The position numbers and the translations under genes were made by a program. From Cristatella mucedo (lineage: Eukaryota; Bryozoa; Phylactolaemata; Cristatellidae), in assembly GCA_009760855.2 (NCBI GenBank), contig WPIO01000019.1:1481001-1545000 (forward strand): a DNA stretch of 64,000 bases, read 5' to 3'. The notes beneath the pieces are model-generated. The model did no database searches. It was not told the DNA's origin and worked only from the letters and a program-made list of their open reading frames with translations. Positions 55,130-64,000 of this stretch are shown piece after piece (positions within the stretch are counted from its first letter, which is position 1; every line of letters begins with the position of its first letter).

Positions 55130-57670
55130 GACACGGGAAGGGCGGTCGCCATTTGTAGCTTTGTCCCCGGCGCCGACAGGCCTTCCTGCGCCACTGCTAT
55201 AGGGTGAGCGAAGACCAAGGCGAGGCGAGTAGATGTAACTCGGCCCAGGCCACGGCCCCGAAAGTCCTCTCCGCCTCCCGCTCCGCCGCGGTCGGGCCGC
55301 CGTCCTCTTTACGGCAGCTCCTCTGCTTCGAGCGTCTGTCAGCTCGTCTGCTCGACCGGTAGTCATTCCTAGAGCTACTACTGCTCGTCCATTCCTTTTC
55401 ATTTCCGCCGATCCGCCTCCGGCCGCCCAGCCCAGCCCACCCCCCCCCCCTACAAAGCCGAACAGCCTGCGCCTGTATCGTGCAGAGGGCGACCGACGCC
55501 GCCGCCGCCGTCCGGCACGCAGCCGCGTTCTTCGATGAACGTGGGCGATGCGCCCGCACGTTGGAGATATCGAGTCGTCGGCGTCGTGTCGCTGCTACCG
55601 CCAGTTGCTAGAGGTCCCGGTCGAGGCTTAGCTACAGCGTTTTCTCTCACGCCGGGCTGCCGGCGTTAAAGCAGTCGACGGCGCGGCGAAGGTCGCGTCG
55701 CCGCCGGTAGCTACCGGCCCCGACCGGATACGATTCTCCTCGTCTTCCACTTACGAGCCCAGGACGGCTGCCGACCTTTCTCTTTTTCGGCCTGGCCGTT
55801 TCTGCTGCTGCGTGTCCGGGAGCTTGGGTGACCGGCCCAGTTCTCGCGCAGAGCGATAGTTTACCCACACAGGTATCGCAGAGGCCAGCGGCAAACGATG
55901 AACGCCGCTAAATGACGACTCCGCTCGGCCGATTCGCTCCGTTTAAACTCGTAATAATCTCGGTTCTCCCATTTTCACCCCGTCGAAGCCGCCTCGCTAA
56001 GCAGCTCTGCGAGCTCGCGCACACGCGCGCATGCGCCGAATCGCGCGACACAGAAACGTCGGCTGGCCGTCGGGAATTTCGCAGCCGCCGCAACATTGCG
56101 GAAGCCCGAGGACCGGCCTTCCAATTTTTGGGCGCGGCGGGCCTTGCTGCAGTCTGCCACGCAAATGGGCGCGCGCGCGAGTACCCTGACAATAGCCGCC
56201 ACACGTTTCCTGCTCCCGTCATGTCAGCGCTTCTTGCGTGCGTACTGAAAAAGCGCTTCAGTCGCGCGACGTAAAGTCTCGTCGGGGTCTCATACTTGAA
56301 GCGATAAAATAATGCGACGCAGCCCGTGCTCGCGCGCGCGCGCGCACGCGGCGGCCTCGACCCAGGAAGGGCTCGCACAAAAACAAGTCGGCAAAGCGCG
56401 CTCGGTAAAGCGTGCGTCGCTATTAATGCGCGAGTCGCCCCGTGCGGCGACTAGGCTAGGCGCACGTAGCGGGTTCCCCGCGTCCCACCCGCACGCAGCG
56501 GGACGGAAGTGGAAAATGCGCGGGCGGTTCGCGGAACGCCGACTTCGGAGAGCGGGTGCCGCGCGCGCGAGCCAGCGGGCCGCGGAGCGCAGCGCTACAT
56601 CTTAAGGTAGCTGCACCGACGGGCCGGCGCATCCGTCAGCGCCGGCACGGCGACATCCGGACAAGTACGGCGAAGCGCCCGCGGGGCGCTTCGCATGGCG
56701 GGGCGGCACGGGCCGGGGGTGGGCGGGGCAATGGCCACCAACCCGGTCAGTTCAGTGCGCTCGCAGGGCGACGTCTGGCGGCCTGCCAAACAATGGGCGG
56801 CCGGCTGCTGTGATTGGTCCTCTTGCCAGCGGGTTCAGATGAAAGGGGTGCTGTTCAAACGCGCACTCATGGCTGACCTAAAAGGATGGTGGCGCCCATT
56901 ACCTGTTCGCCTGTGAAGATTTTTCCGGGAGCGCCTTTTATGTAACAAGCCGACATGCCTCACATAAATTCACGCGGCGGCGGTGACGACCTGGCCTCGA
57001 CCGACGAGGTGAAGGTGTACAATGACGAAGGAGCGGAGGAGATAGAGCAGCGTTCGTCGGAGAAGTTCCTCAGCGAGGACAAGCTGGGACTCGTCAAAGA
57101 GACCGAACAGGTTCGCCCGTCCCACGCGAGCGCGCCTCACCCTTCTGCACCCTTCGCGAAAGCCGGTAGCCATTGTCGCTGCCTAGGCGGCGGCGGCGCC
57201 GCGAGCTGGCAGCGGCGCGTGGCGCCGGGCTCACCGCGACCACCACGCGGCGCGGCTCCTCTTGCAGGACAAGTCGACCGTATCCGCCGGCCGAGGAGGC
57301 TTCCCGGCAGCCGCCAACAAGAGCTCCGGTGGCGGCAGCGAAGGTCAGTCTTGTTCGCTCGATCGACGGCCGCCGCCGCTCGGGCGTGCTCGCGGTCCGC
57401 GGATCGCCGTCACATGACAGCCGGTGGGCTGGAGGATCGGTGTGGGGGGGGGACGACGCCCGAGGGCCGAGCCGCGGCTTTGCTCCGAGCGGCGCCGCAG
57501 CCGCTTTCGAGCGGCGGCGGCGGCGTTAGCCGGCGCCTGTGCGGCGGCTGCGGCGTCGGCGGTTGAATCCTCCATCCTGCGCACGAGCGATCGTCGCGCG
57601 GCAGCGTAGCAGCCAGCGGCAGCGTAGCAGCCAGCGCAGCAGCGAGACGCGGTTTCCGGGTGCTGCAAAG
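55130..57670. promoter_or_regulatory. Large CpG island around the TCF/LEF start
   Basis: CpG density is very high across 2.5 kb (CGCGCGCGCGCGCACGCGGCG at 56332 and similar), flanked by AT-rich DNA. TCF exon 1 (56955) and exon 2 lie in its right half. An inverted CCAAT box (GATTGG, 56813-56818) precedes the ATG by about 140 bp. The left half (55200-56400) could be an upstream exon, an alternative start or a divergent promoter; long frames in it have no domain. Confidence 0.65.
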
Positions 57671-57869
57671 CTATCTTAGGGCGCCGCGACTACGGGCGAA
57701 TTGTATTGATCTCGGTTACTGACTGAATAATTCAATTAGCGTTCATTATGTCTTTAAAGATGGTCTGTATGCCATTTCAGATAAGAGCATCGGCCCACCG
57801 CCGGCGACCGATCACATTAATCACATCGGCTACTTCTATCGCCCCTATGCGAATGGCACTGCTAGTTTG
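56955..57869 (+). CDS. TCF/LEF (pangolin-type) transcription factor, first three coding exons (partial)
   Basis: Nuclear effector of Wnt/beta-catenin signalling. Exon 1 (56955-57110, 52 codons) starts MPHINSRGGGDDLASTDEVK and continues VYNDEGAEEIEQ. This is the conserved beta-catenin-binding segment (compare vertebrate MPQLNGGGGDDL...DE), with acidic D17, E18 and the NDEG block kept and one extra residue before GGGDD. Exon 2 (57268-57343, CTTGCAG acceptor, GTCAGT donor) encodes DKSTVSAGRGGFPAAANKSS and GGGSE, a low-complexity linker. Exon 3 (57781-57869, TTTCAG acceptor, GTAAGT donor) encodes DHINHIGYFYRPYANGTASL, at the place of the YPF..PDL..PYL.NGSLSP block. Junction phases are 0, 1 and 0. 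The HMG box and C-clamp are not in the window, so the gene continues right. Exon 1 is near certain; exons 2-3 are inferred from splice sites, phase and weaker similarity. Confidence 0.88.
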
Positions 57870-59396
57870 GTAAGTCTCCGGCCGGCGGTGTCCGACCTGC
57901 CGGCTATCTGGTTGGTCGGCCGGGGTGTGAGTGGCCTGCCTTTTATGCCAGCTGCAAAGAGTACCAGCAGTAGCCTGCTAGGCCGACCGTAGGCGCCAGC
58001 AGATTAGTTGAGTCGCTGCCTTGCAGCCCTGCGCGACCCCACAATAGCTTCAATGAACCTTGTCTTGACTGTCTCAATGTCCCCTGAGCCGGCTAAACGG
58101 CTGCGGTAATTATCCTGGTAGCCGATTGCCTGCCTCATCTCCCCTCCCCCGTGGGGCCGTCCTGACGTTGGTCGGGCCGGCGCTCGACTGCTGCTGGTAC
58201 TGGTGGCAGATCGCCCCTGCTGAGTCATCTGGATGGCACGTCGTACGCTGCGTGTCACAAGGGAGACCCCTTTTGGCTTTTGGACCATGCTAGCTAGTCA
58301 GACCAGTAGCTAAGCTTGCTGGTATGACCAGGTAGACACACAGGGGGGGGGGGAGGGCATTTTCGTGCATGGCTTTCGTGTGCAAATAATTTTCGTGCTC
58401 TTGAGCTGCCTCTTGAGCCGGTTTTGGCTTTTGCAGTTTGCAAGCCGAGCAAAACATGTATAAGATGATGTGGTTCATCGGTGGCTCGTGACAAGAGTCT
58501 GCCAGTTTAATGCCTGCTCGATGCGACCTTGGCACTGCTGTACTTCTGTGGCTCCCTTCTGCTTCCTATGACTGCCTACCCCTGGCCAATGCAGCAGCTG
58601 CAGCCTGGTGTTTCCAATTGGACTTGTTATCCTCGCTTATTAGATGGAGAAAAGCTGGTAGGCTGCATGCTTCCTCAGACTCGATCACATCGGGGGAGAG
58701 GGGAGGGGAACATGGTTGCTGATCCTATCAGCATATTGGTTCAAGAGACCTGAACAGCTGATGCTTGACCTTGGCTAAAATCGATCGCATCGTCTACAGC
58801 AGCAGGCTTGCAGCCGACTGCTTACCTCCACGACTATGCTCACATATTGCTGTAGTTGGATAGGATGTCGGTTACTTGCCTTTGATGTCGGTGTGAACTA
58901 GTCATGCCCAGTCTATAATCATGCCTATCATTAAGTCATAAGCCGTTATGATCAAAGGATAGGATCTCTAATGGTTGCAGCGGTTATTTAGTGTAGTAAT
59001 AAGGTGATCGCCTGCAGGTACATGAGAGCTCTTGGTTGCAGCTCCTGATGCTTACATGGTGGCTGCAGCGGCTGCACACGGTGCTGCTGCCTCCACAAGG
59101 CCTGCCTTTGGCGGCACGACACTGCCCTAGCTCTCACAGCACCTCTCAACTTAAATTGGGAGCCAAGTCGTATATCCAATTGTGCTCAGACGCCATATAT
59201 TTGATAAGACATTAAGTAAATATTTATTGCTGCTGTCAGAGGATCGTTATTACTGGATCAATGTAGACGTGATGCTCAAAAGGCTGCACTCTTTTCCTGT
59301 TGACTTTGTTTTAGCTCTGGTCTCTTAATGCCAATTCTTTAGTGTCTTTATGAGTAGTGTTGTTTTCTTACTTTACTACTGTTTTACTGGTCGGCC

Positions 59397-59475
59397 TCAT
59401 AGTAATAGTAATAATAAGTTCTTTGTATAGTGCCCTAAGAACACTTGATCTCAATTTAGGTGCTTCACAAGTCAT
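59397..59475 (-). mobile_element. LINE family A tail fragment
   Basis: AATAATAAGTTCTTTGTATA, GTGCCCTAAGAACACTTGAT and TTTAGGTGCTTCACAA are the inverse of a degraded LINE A terminus. Confidence 0.55.
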
Positions 59476-59690
59476 TCACTGGTCAACCTGATTAGTGTTA
59501 CTCCTTACAAACGAATGGACCACTCAGGTGTATCGTCACGAATTCTGTTGACCTGTTTGATACCATTGGTGATACATTATTGAGCGTATTAGCTTTTCAA
59601 TAGGTTAATGGTCACATTTATTCCTACTCTTCTTTAATAGTATCATCCATTCCTGTAGTGATATGTTTAGTTAGTCTGAGTCTACACACA

Positions 59691-59700
59691 CTCATGCACA

Positions 59701-59740
<40 letters not shown>
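59691..59740. repeat. (CA)n microsatellite
   Basis: About 20 CA units with small interruptions at the left end. Confidence 0.95.
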
Positions 59741-59744
<4 letters not shown>

Positions 59745-61963
59745 ATATTGACCTCCTATAGTCAATATACCCTATAAATTTGACCCACATTATTTGGCCA
59801 GATGTGGTGTTTATGCTCATGGAGAGTAGAGATCTTTTGGAGACTGCAGCTTTGTTGCTATGGCTTTGTCAAGCTTGTAACCGTGCTGTATGTCTAAACA
59901 GGTTGCACCAATTTCTCCAACGAGCTTGTATTGGAATCCGAGTTAGCATTTTTTTGTGCTTTTCCCCTTCGAGTTTCTTACCGTGTGTTAGATCGGCAGT
60001 GCCAAGGCACCGACTGTAGGCAGCCGAAGTATAGCAGGCTTTTTTATTTTATTTCTGTCGGCCTGCTATGGATTTTTGCTCAACCTTGCTGCTATTCGGA
60101 TGGTGGAGTATGTGATGACTGAGCCGACCTTGCTCATCCAGGCCACAGCTTTATTATGCTGTATTGCCTGATGCCCCAATGCAGGAGGTTTGGCTCATCA
60201 ATTAGCAGGCTGCCACTGGGCCACTGGGTCACGTTGCCCTACAGAGTTAATCTCACATTACATTGAGATGCCTTTAGGGTACAGTGCCACTGTTTGTACG
60301 TGGTTGTACATGTAGGAGAAGGCTTTTCTCTCGTGGTGCTCACTGGCTCGAGGTTAACGTTGTGCTTGATACAAGCTGTTGAAGCTTATAAGGTAGCCGT
60401 GAATCTGTTCGTGTCACGTGGTTTGCCTATGTCAGTTTTCATGCAGCTTCGAGGAGGAAAGATGGGTCTTCGGGATGGTAGTAATGCAGTGATTGTAATA
60501 TAACAACGTTCCGGCTCATCTTGCCAACTCTTTCCATTGGTCGAAATCCGAAGTGGATGCACTGTCTCTGCATATTAATTCGTTGTATTTGGATTCAGCG
60601 TAGCCTCACGTAACCACAGCTTTGGGAGCAACCTAGCTGCAGGTAGCCAGCTGTCATTCATCCTTATCATCAACGAGGTAATGCAATGCTATCTGGTTCA
60701 TGTTGAGGTGTATTTTTAACCACTTAGGTGTATACCACCGAATCTCTTTTAATTTTCGTGTACGAGTGCGTGCATGTGCACGAGCCCATGTGTGCGCGCG
60801 AGCACTGGCACGTGTCTGAGGGTGTGTGTGCGCGCGTGTTTACCTGCTGGGTGATAAAAAAGGCCACGGGGGCAGTGGTCATAGACTTCCAGTGTGCAAA
60901 CATTGCAGGCGCAGAGGAAAGGCGGGGCGCCTGGTCGGACTTTCGTTCTCTCTTGATTCGGGCACGATACGGTTTAAGGCTAAAGGCCGCAAGCCCTGTC
61001 CGGCCGTGTTCTTTGGCAGAGTAGCTAGCGCTTCTTTGTTTGCTCTTCGTTTAGGGACCTTGGTTTGTGGTGTCATAGGAAGTGGGGTCTTCTTTACCAG
61101 TCAAAGCCTATATCCTTCAATGTTGTCCACTGTAGACTCGCAAAGCCTTATTGTTTTTTTGTCCTTTGTTGTGGGTGTCAGTAACCGCAGCTGGCTGCTG
61201 TCGATGCTACTCGGTACCCGAGCTTCCATTGTAGCTGTGCAGCATTGTACGTGGTTGGTTTTGCTCCAGCCAAGTCTGGTCAGGCTGCCCGGCTGGTTTG
61301 CTGACCGCGTGCATTTTGTGAATACCCCACGTCATATCCGGCAAAACCGAGACTGCCCTCATCCTGCCATCGCTTGAGTGACCGGCATCTCGCTTGAGGA
61401 TGCTGCTCGGGTTGCTGCTCCCGACAGCAGCTGCTGCTGCTTAAACCGCGGCTGCCGGCCTGTAGAGCAAGCCGCAACACCTGGAGCTGCAAGTGGCCAT
61501 GCAAAAAAAAAAAGCTTGAAGGGGGCTTGCTCAGTGTGTCCTGCTGAATAATAATGGCACATGAATTATCAGAAGCAGCAGTGCCTGCCTGCGAGACAGA
61601 AAAGCAGTTAAGCCTCACCTCTGCGACGGCTAAGTAGGCTAGGCGAGACATTCAGTGGAGAGCTGCCAAGCATGACACCTCTGCTGCTGCCCCTCCCTGC
61701 TGCTGCTGCTTGTCGAGTCAATTGCTGAAGGAGGGTGCCCCCCCCCCCCGGTGCAACTTTTCTGGGTGCTGTCCTAAACTTTCTTGCCATGGCTTTGGCT
61801 GACTCCTTAGTGCTCAATCAAAGTAAGCTTTTTTAGGGTCTTCCAGTCACGATGACTTGTAAAAAGAAAAAACTACGTGCGTTGGCTGTCAAGGCTAAGC
61901 TTCAGTCGGGCCGGAGCTTCAAATGGGGCTGGCAAACGGCTTCTCCCTCTCAGCCTAGACGCA

Positions 61964-62004
61964 CGCCTCGAGCACGGCTGCAGTCAGATGCCGTGCTCGA
62001 GGCG
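61964..62004. other. Perfect 15-bp GC-rich hairpin
   Basis: CGCCTCGAGCACGGC (61964-61978) is exactly complementary to 61990-62004, with an 11-nt loop. It lies in a short open frame of unknown nature, inside the presumed TCF intron. Confidence 0.93.
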
Positions 62005-62552
62005 GACGGCCAGCTTCTTGCTGTAGCCGGCCGAATCATGAACGAGTGCTTGCAAAGGCGCTCGTGCTGCATGCAGTAGTACTGGCTTGCAGTGCACTTG
62101 AAAGTGATCTTCTTTTAAGTTTTTCCTTGCTTGCAGCCTGCGTGAACGCTTGTTACTTTAAGCAGCGTCCAAGGCATGGCAGTACGATGCACAGCAAGGT
62201 GCACGCATCCGTGATCAAAGAAGCTGTGAGTGGTCTGTAGTCAGCTCAGCCACTTCTTTTTCTGGTGTACTCGCCTTGAGTTGGCAGGTCATCCCAACTG
62301 TCCCGTGCTGGCCGGTCGTGAAATGCTGCTTATCAGCAGCCTTCCAGCTTCTCAAGTATTAGCAATGAACATGTCTTGTAGATGTAAGCCCAGGCGCATT
62401 GAGAGACCTCTAGCTCATTTTGGCTCATTTTATATCTGCTCTTTCGGTGAGATATCGGCCTCGTTTGCTCTTGCTTAGTGTCATTGCCAGCAGGTATAGG
62501 AGACAAACTCGGTTGCTGTATTCGACTCAAAACCACCCGGGCTGCAGTTGCC

Positions 62553-62606
62553 TTGTGCACAGATTCAGTTCTCCAAGGGCGCTATGCAGATGCATTGTTA
62601 TTATAA
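62553..62606 (+). mobile_element. LINE family A terminus fragment
   Basis: GATTCAGTTCTCCAAGGGCG, then CTATGCAGATGCATTGTTAT. Only the last strand of the stem-loop and the tail remain. Confidence 0.5.
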
Positions 62607-63033
62607 CATGCCGAGGGAGAGGAAGTGGGAGTGAGCCAGCTGCTTGGTCGTCGAACCGTACTATTCGCTACAAATATAGGCTTCCGCCATCGCATGGCCG
62701 AGCCCATAATTGGGCAATAGCAGCAGCAGCCGGTCGTCGTAGTATGCCAGGAGCACCGAGCCGAGTAGCACAGCTGCTCTTCGATCTGTCCGTTCGGTTC
62801 TGTATCAAGGCTGAATTCGAAGATTGGGAGCTATATGTAGCCACTCGTCGGTGGCCGGTCGGCTACCGTAGCGGTTATGCCTGCTGACGTTCCTGGCCTG
62901 GGTTTGGGTCTACCTCCTATGTAGCACTGCTCTGATGAGCTAATCAAGGACTTGCTGCTGCTGCGCCTTCTCCTTCACCAGTCGGATGGGTGCAGGTTGA
63001 GAGAAGCTTGCTCTTTTTTTATTCTTGCTCTTT

Positions 63034-63087
63034 TAGTTTTAGGTTTTAGTTTAAGTTTAAGTATAAGTTTAGGTTAAGTTTTAGGAC
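63034..63087. repeat. Degenerate TTTAG/TTTAAG tandem repeats
   Basis: TTTTAGTTTTAGGTTTTAGT, then TTAAGTTTAAGTATAAGTTT and AGGTTAAGTTTTAGG. Short degenerate units like those at 16475-16530. Confidence 0.8.
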
Positions 63088-63734
63088 GTTCGAGCTAGCT
63101 GGGCTTTCTATTTTCGTCCTGCAAGCTTTGCTCGCAGGGCCATCGTGCAAAAGCAAACTGTGACCTTGGCTTAAGGGAATACGTGAGATGGGCGCGCAAG
63201 GGAGTCGAAGGCATGGCAACCGATAGTGAGTGTGAGTAGCTGCGAGTCATCGTTTTCCCATTCCATATTTTGTCACTCAGAGCTCAGTGTATCCCTTAAG
63301 CATGGGCATTGGTGGTATTTCTCGACCGTGCCATCATTGGCCACTGTTTTCTCTATAGGCAGGCGCTTCGCGTTAGCTTCATGATCGGTCGTTGGATTTG
63401 GCTATCACTCGGTCTTAGCCGAAAAGTAGGCTGGCACCGTTCTCCCCTGCAGTGCCGGTGATGCAGACAGTCTAGCTAGGAATGAAGTGGGAAGAAAATG
63501 GGGAAAATGTGCGACCGTCCTGGAGGAGTCTGCCTGGCGCCGCCGGCCTGTCTGGACTGCCACGGGCCGGCTGTCCATCGTCTGTCTTGTGGGAGCACCC
63601 CTTCCATCCCGAATTGAGAATCCAAGACCGGCAAGTGCTGCTCTCTCGACGACCTCCCGAAGCTCGTTGCCGTGACTAGGAAGTCGTTGAAAGCTTGGTA
63701 GGGGTCCTACCGGTGGTGCTCATTCGTTCGTTTG

Positions 63735-63912
63735 TGAGCCGTTATGGTATACTAGGCAAGGGGGTCGCTTTTCACGGACTCGATCCCGAAGATGTGGGTT
63801 CGAATCCTACGGTGGGCAATTCTTTATTGCCCACTGCAAGCGCGGTGGTGATAGCCGTCAGGGCTCTTCTGTCGCTATGCAAAAGAGGCTGTTAAATCAG
63901 CTAGATGTTTTT
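63735..63912 (+). mobile_element. SINE-T copy
   Basis: GAGCCGTTATGGTATACTAG, the B box GTGGGTTCGAATCCTACGGT, GGGCAATTCTTTATTGCCCA, GCGGTGGTGATAGCCGTCAG, CTGTCGCTATGCAAAAGAGG and CTGTTAAATCAGCTAG. Its head hairpin is degraded. The tail reads TTTTTT rather than TTTA repeats. Confidence 0.9.
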
Positions 63913-64000
63913 TCTTTCGGTCCGCTTAAGCTGCATTTACACCGGCGAACATTCGGCCTTCAGACGCCCAAAAACCTCTCGCATGCAAACTGTGTCGAGC

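Larger units (their letters stand above)
57870..64000 (+). other. Presumed TCF/LEF intron, to window end
   Basis: No further TCF exon (MKWPLL region, HMG box KKPLNAF..) could be found. The stretch holds a LINE A tail (59397-59475), a CA microsatellite (59691-59740), a long hairpin (61964-62004), a LINE A tail (62553-62606), TTTAG-like repeats (63034-63087) and a SINE-T (63735-63912). Frames such as 60826-61377 (183 codons) have no domain. Confidence 0.55.

Noticed and set aside
55073-56378. Several 100-156 codon minus-strand frames
   Set aside because: CpG-island sequence with few stops; no domain, no convincing splice partners.
60826-61377. 183-codon plus frame as a further TCF exon or separate gene
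   Set aside because: No similarity to the middle region, HMG box or C-clamp of TCF/LEF, and composition is like non-coding DNA.
63735-63912. Possible tRNA genes (also at 10.5, 10.9, 31.0, 33.1, 34.9, 41.3 and 43.7 kb)
   Set aside because: B-box sequences such as GGTTCGAATCC are present, but the acceptor and anticodon arms do not fold and each is fused to a SINE body.

Overview
This window is animal nuclear DNA, very probably from an invertebrate bilaterian. It has spliceosomal introns with GT/AG borders, a 5'TOP-type ribosomal protein gene, the start of a Wnt-effector TCF/LEF gene, a quiver/sleepless-type Ly6 gene, and many CR1/L2-like LINE fragments, tRNA-derived SINEs and microsatellites. 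The Ly6 and RPL34 sequences look protostome-like, but the species cannot be read from the sequence. Nothing indicates a bacterial or viral source.

Three host genes were reconstructed exon by exon. (1) A 137-residue GPI-anchored Ly6/uPAR (quiver-like) protein on the minus strand has exon 1 at 7276-7081 and exon 2 at 3294-3077, across a 3.8 kb repeat-bearing intron, and starts in a CpG-rich region. (2) Ribosomal protein eL34 (RPL34) on the plus strand has a 5'UTR exon ending at 12398 and four coding exons between 12558 and 14471 (115 residues), with a polyA signal at 14477. (3) The 5' end of a TCF/LEF (pangolin) gene on the plus strand has three coding exons at 56955-57110, 57268-57343 and 57781-57869 inside a large CpG island. 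Its HMG box must lie beyond the right edge, so the last 6 kb is read as intron.

The other ~85% is repeat-rich. LINE family A (CR1/L2-like, TTA-type tail) has complete-to-tail copies at 0.6-2.3, 26-30.2, 39.9-40.5 and 44.8-46.1 kb plus many bare 3' tails. LINE family B (tail ending in ACATT-type repeats) lies at 18.3, 19.6, 20.4-21.7, 36.1 and 40.5 kb. Two tRNA-derived SINE families are present. SINE-T has at least ten copies; SINE-L ends with the same stem-loop as LINE A, so it probably borrows that LINE's machinery. Degenerate protein-coding elements include a multicopy-type gene of unknown function at 35.3-37.3 kb and a hAT transposase at 52.8-55.0 kb.

The most informative structures are: a LINE A copy inserted inside an opposite-strand LINE A copy (26-29.3 kb); other LINEs meeting 5'-to-5' (29.28 and 40.53 kb); the shared LINE/SINE 3' hairpin; an ~11-bp hairpin in SINE-T copies; a ~0.3 kb direct-repeat pair at 50.5/51.8 kb resembling terminal repeats; a MITE-like element at 16.4-16.75 kb; and a dispersed repeat (3.9 and 38.1 kb) whose minus strand keeps protein-level similarity. 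No wholly new system could be demonstrated.
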